Origin: Fragum whitleyi
Lineage: Eukaryota; Mollusca; Bivalvia; Cardiida; Cardiidae
Reading direction: 5' to 3'
Length of the DNA stretch: 64,000 nt
Assembly: GCA_948146395.1 (NCBI GenBank)
Contig: OX411552.1
Coordinates: 15,174,957 to 15,238,956 of the forward strand
The position numbers and the translations under genes were made by a program. Below are positions 62,747 to 64,000 of this stretch, piece by piece. The notes under the pieces were generated by a model that saw only the letters and a program-made list of their open reading frames with translations, was not told the DNA's origin and ran no database searches. Every line of letters starts with the position of its first letter. The stretch's first letter is position 1.

Positions 62747-63084
62747 AACTTGCGTTTAGCGACCACTGAGGGGACCATTAAAAAAGCGCTCGCTTGTGGA
62801 AATGGTCGCTTAATACATAATGAATGATAAAATAGAAGTGTCTTATGATAGAATATAAAAATTGTAACATAATTCTGAGTGAATCTTAGGATGTTCGAAC
62901 CCATAAGAATCGTCTCAATGAGACGATTCTAATGGATTCTTACGTCATAAGAACAAACGAAAAACATTTTTTCGTTTAAGAATGTCCACTTTTTCGGAAA
63001 TTTCACTTATGGCGAAGGGACTTTTTACGACGGTCGCTTAATAAAAATGATAGCTCAATAGACGTGGTCGCTTGAACAAGATTG
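62747..63084 (-). mobile_element. Family Q TIR element, inverted copy
   Basis: Starts ACTTGCGTTTAGCGACCAC and ends GTGGTCGCTTGAACAAGAT, an inverted terminal repeat pair. The centre carries the perfect hairpin GAATCGTCTCAATGAGACGATTC. Opposite orientation to the copy at 2561. Confidence 0.8.
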
Positions 63085-63289
63085 ACTGTAATTATTTCAT
63101 ACTTATAGGGGGTTCCAAAAGTTGGTTTTTAAAGGTTGTTCATGCTAGGAAAAGAATCTGTTGCTCGAAATTGTTTGAGACAAGTTGGTCTAAACCTCGT
63201 CTTGAATAGTAAAAAGTTATTAAGCCCGCCAAGGCTTGCTGAATACCATTTCTATAATAATTCGATCAGAGTCTTCTCTACGTACACTG
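63085..63289. other. No gene seen between Q element and minisatellite
   Basis: Short unremarkable spacer. Confidence 0.4.
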
Positions 63290-64000
63290 AATTGGTAGTT
63301 TGGTACCCGTTCTCTCTGTTCACTGTTGGAGTGATAGTTCGGGACCCGTTCTCCCTGTTTACTGTTGCAGTGATAGTTCGGGACCCGTTCTCTCTGTTCA
63401 CTGTTGGAGTGATAGTTCGGCATCCGATCTCTTTGTTCACTGTTGGACTGATAGTTCGCAACCCGTTCTCTCTGTTCACTGTTGCAGTGATAGTTCGGGA
63501 CCCGTTCTCTCTGTTCACTGTTGAAATGATAGTTCGCGACCCGTTCCCTCTGTTCACTGTTGCAGTGATAGTTCGGGACCCGTTCTCTCTGTTCACTGTT
63601 GGAGTGATAGTTCGGCATCCGATCTCTTTGTTCACTGTTGGAGTGATGGTTCGCGACCCGTTCTCTCTGTTCACTGTTGCAGTGATAGTTCGGGACCCGT
63701 TCTCCCTGTTTACTGTTGCAGTGATAGTTCGGGACCCGTTCTCTCTGTTCACTGTTGGAGTGATAGTTCGGCATCCGATCTCTTTGTTCACTGTTGGAGT
63801 GATGGTTCGCGACCCGTTCTCTCTGTTCACTGTTGCAGTGATAGTTCGGGACCCGTTCTCCCTGTTTACTGTTGGAATGATAGTTCGCGACCCGTTCTCT
63901 CTGTTCATTGTTGAAATGATGGTTCGCGACCCGTTCTCTCTGTTCACTGTTGCAGTGATAGTTCGGGACCCGTTCTCCCTGTTTACTGTTGGAATGATAG
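63290..64000. repeat. 39-bp minisatellite, about 18 units, cut by window end
   Basis: The unit contains CGTTCTCTCTGTTCACTGTT and GAGTGATAGTTCGGGACC. The variant GGCATCCGATCTCTTTG returns after five and then four units, showing higher-order structure. Because 39 is a multiple of three and the unit has no stop in several frames, two minus frames and one plus frame stay open. A 13-residue repeat such as NYHSNSEQRERVP is predicted, but openness alone is not evidence of coding. Confidence 0.93.

Noticed and set aside
62640..62750. Second lipocalin gene copy next to the duplicated repeat
   Set aside because: Similarity stops at the position equivalent to the exon edge; no GDW, WGC or helix-coding sequence follows.
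63290..64000. CRISPR-like or definite repeat-protein gene
   Set aside because: No spacers; the multiple open frames follow from a stop-free unit whose length is a multiple of three.

Overview
The window reads as a metazoan, intron- and repeat-rich nuclear genome, AT-rich by eye. The best guess is a bivalve mollusc, perhaps a heterodont (venerid-like) clam. The basis is the density of short non-autonomous repeats, tRNA-derived SINEs and long arrays rich in CCGTCCGTCCG or ACGGACAGACGG, a mixture I associate with bivalve genomes. No search could be run, so the organism is an inference. There are no operons, rRNA genes, convincing tRNA genes, CRISPR arrays, or recognisable transposase, reverse transcriptase or viral genes.

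The one gene I can support is on the minus strand between about 43.8 and 47.2 kb. Three exons (47083-47210, 45516-45604, 43797-44030) join in a single consistent frame across canonical GT-AG introns. They encode about 150 residues of a lipocalin-like domain: the GxW motif (GRWYVQA), a strand series, a late GDWIVVLLD block, then an Arg and a C-terminal helix. The first exon (signal peptide) is not found, and the 3' end is uncertain. Most other long open frames are low-complexity microsatellites or chance frames in repeats.

The rest is a mosaic of mobile-element remnants. I use local family letters, defined here by hand comparison inside the window. A: ~135-bp hairpin MITE with ends like CCCTGCGTTC and a GCAAAGCGGGGTATAATT core, 12 copies. 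B: ~200-bp TIR element. C: ~160-bp TTAA-flanked fold-back (TTAAGGTAGTGGACCCG), 6 copies. D: ~230-bp TTAA-flanked fold-back (TTAACCCTTTGCTG), 3 copies. E, F, G, H, I, P, Q, T, V, W, X: other dispersed pairs or triplets. J: 350-440-bp element with CAGTTAGTAACATCGTG ends, 8 copies, some partial. K, L, M: longer elements with internal tandem units. R: short GTGCACAGGCTG-type motif. S: tRNA-derived SINEs. Several are nested (B in A, C in C, D in M, D in a TIR element), giving relative ages.

Layout: 1-7.6 kb holds sparse repeats J, S, Q, E, F and C. 7.6-17.7 kb holds GAA and GA microsatellites, a 53-bp minisatellite and A, B, E, G, H copies. 17.7-30 kb is mostly quiet sequence with I, C, D, G, a 600-bp composite fold-back and A copies. 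30-43 kb holds SINEs, a ~270-bp tandem array, and K, C, M, J, F and L elements, ending at a 200-N gap in a GA repeat. 43.4-47.2 kb is the lipocalin-like gene with SINE-, MITE- and GATA-filled introns. 47.5-59.7 kb holds J, I, A, H, S, L and K elements. 59.7-64 kb is quiet apart from a small E-box duplication, a Q element and a 39-bp minisatellite running off the right edge.
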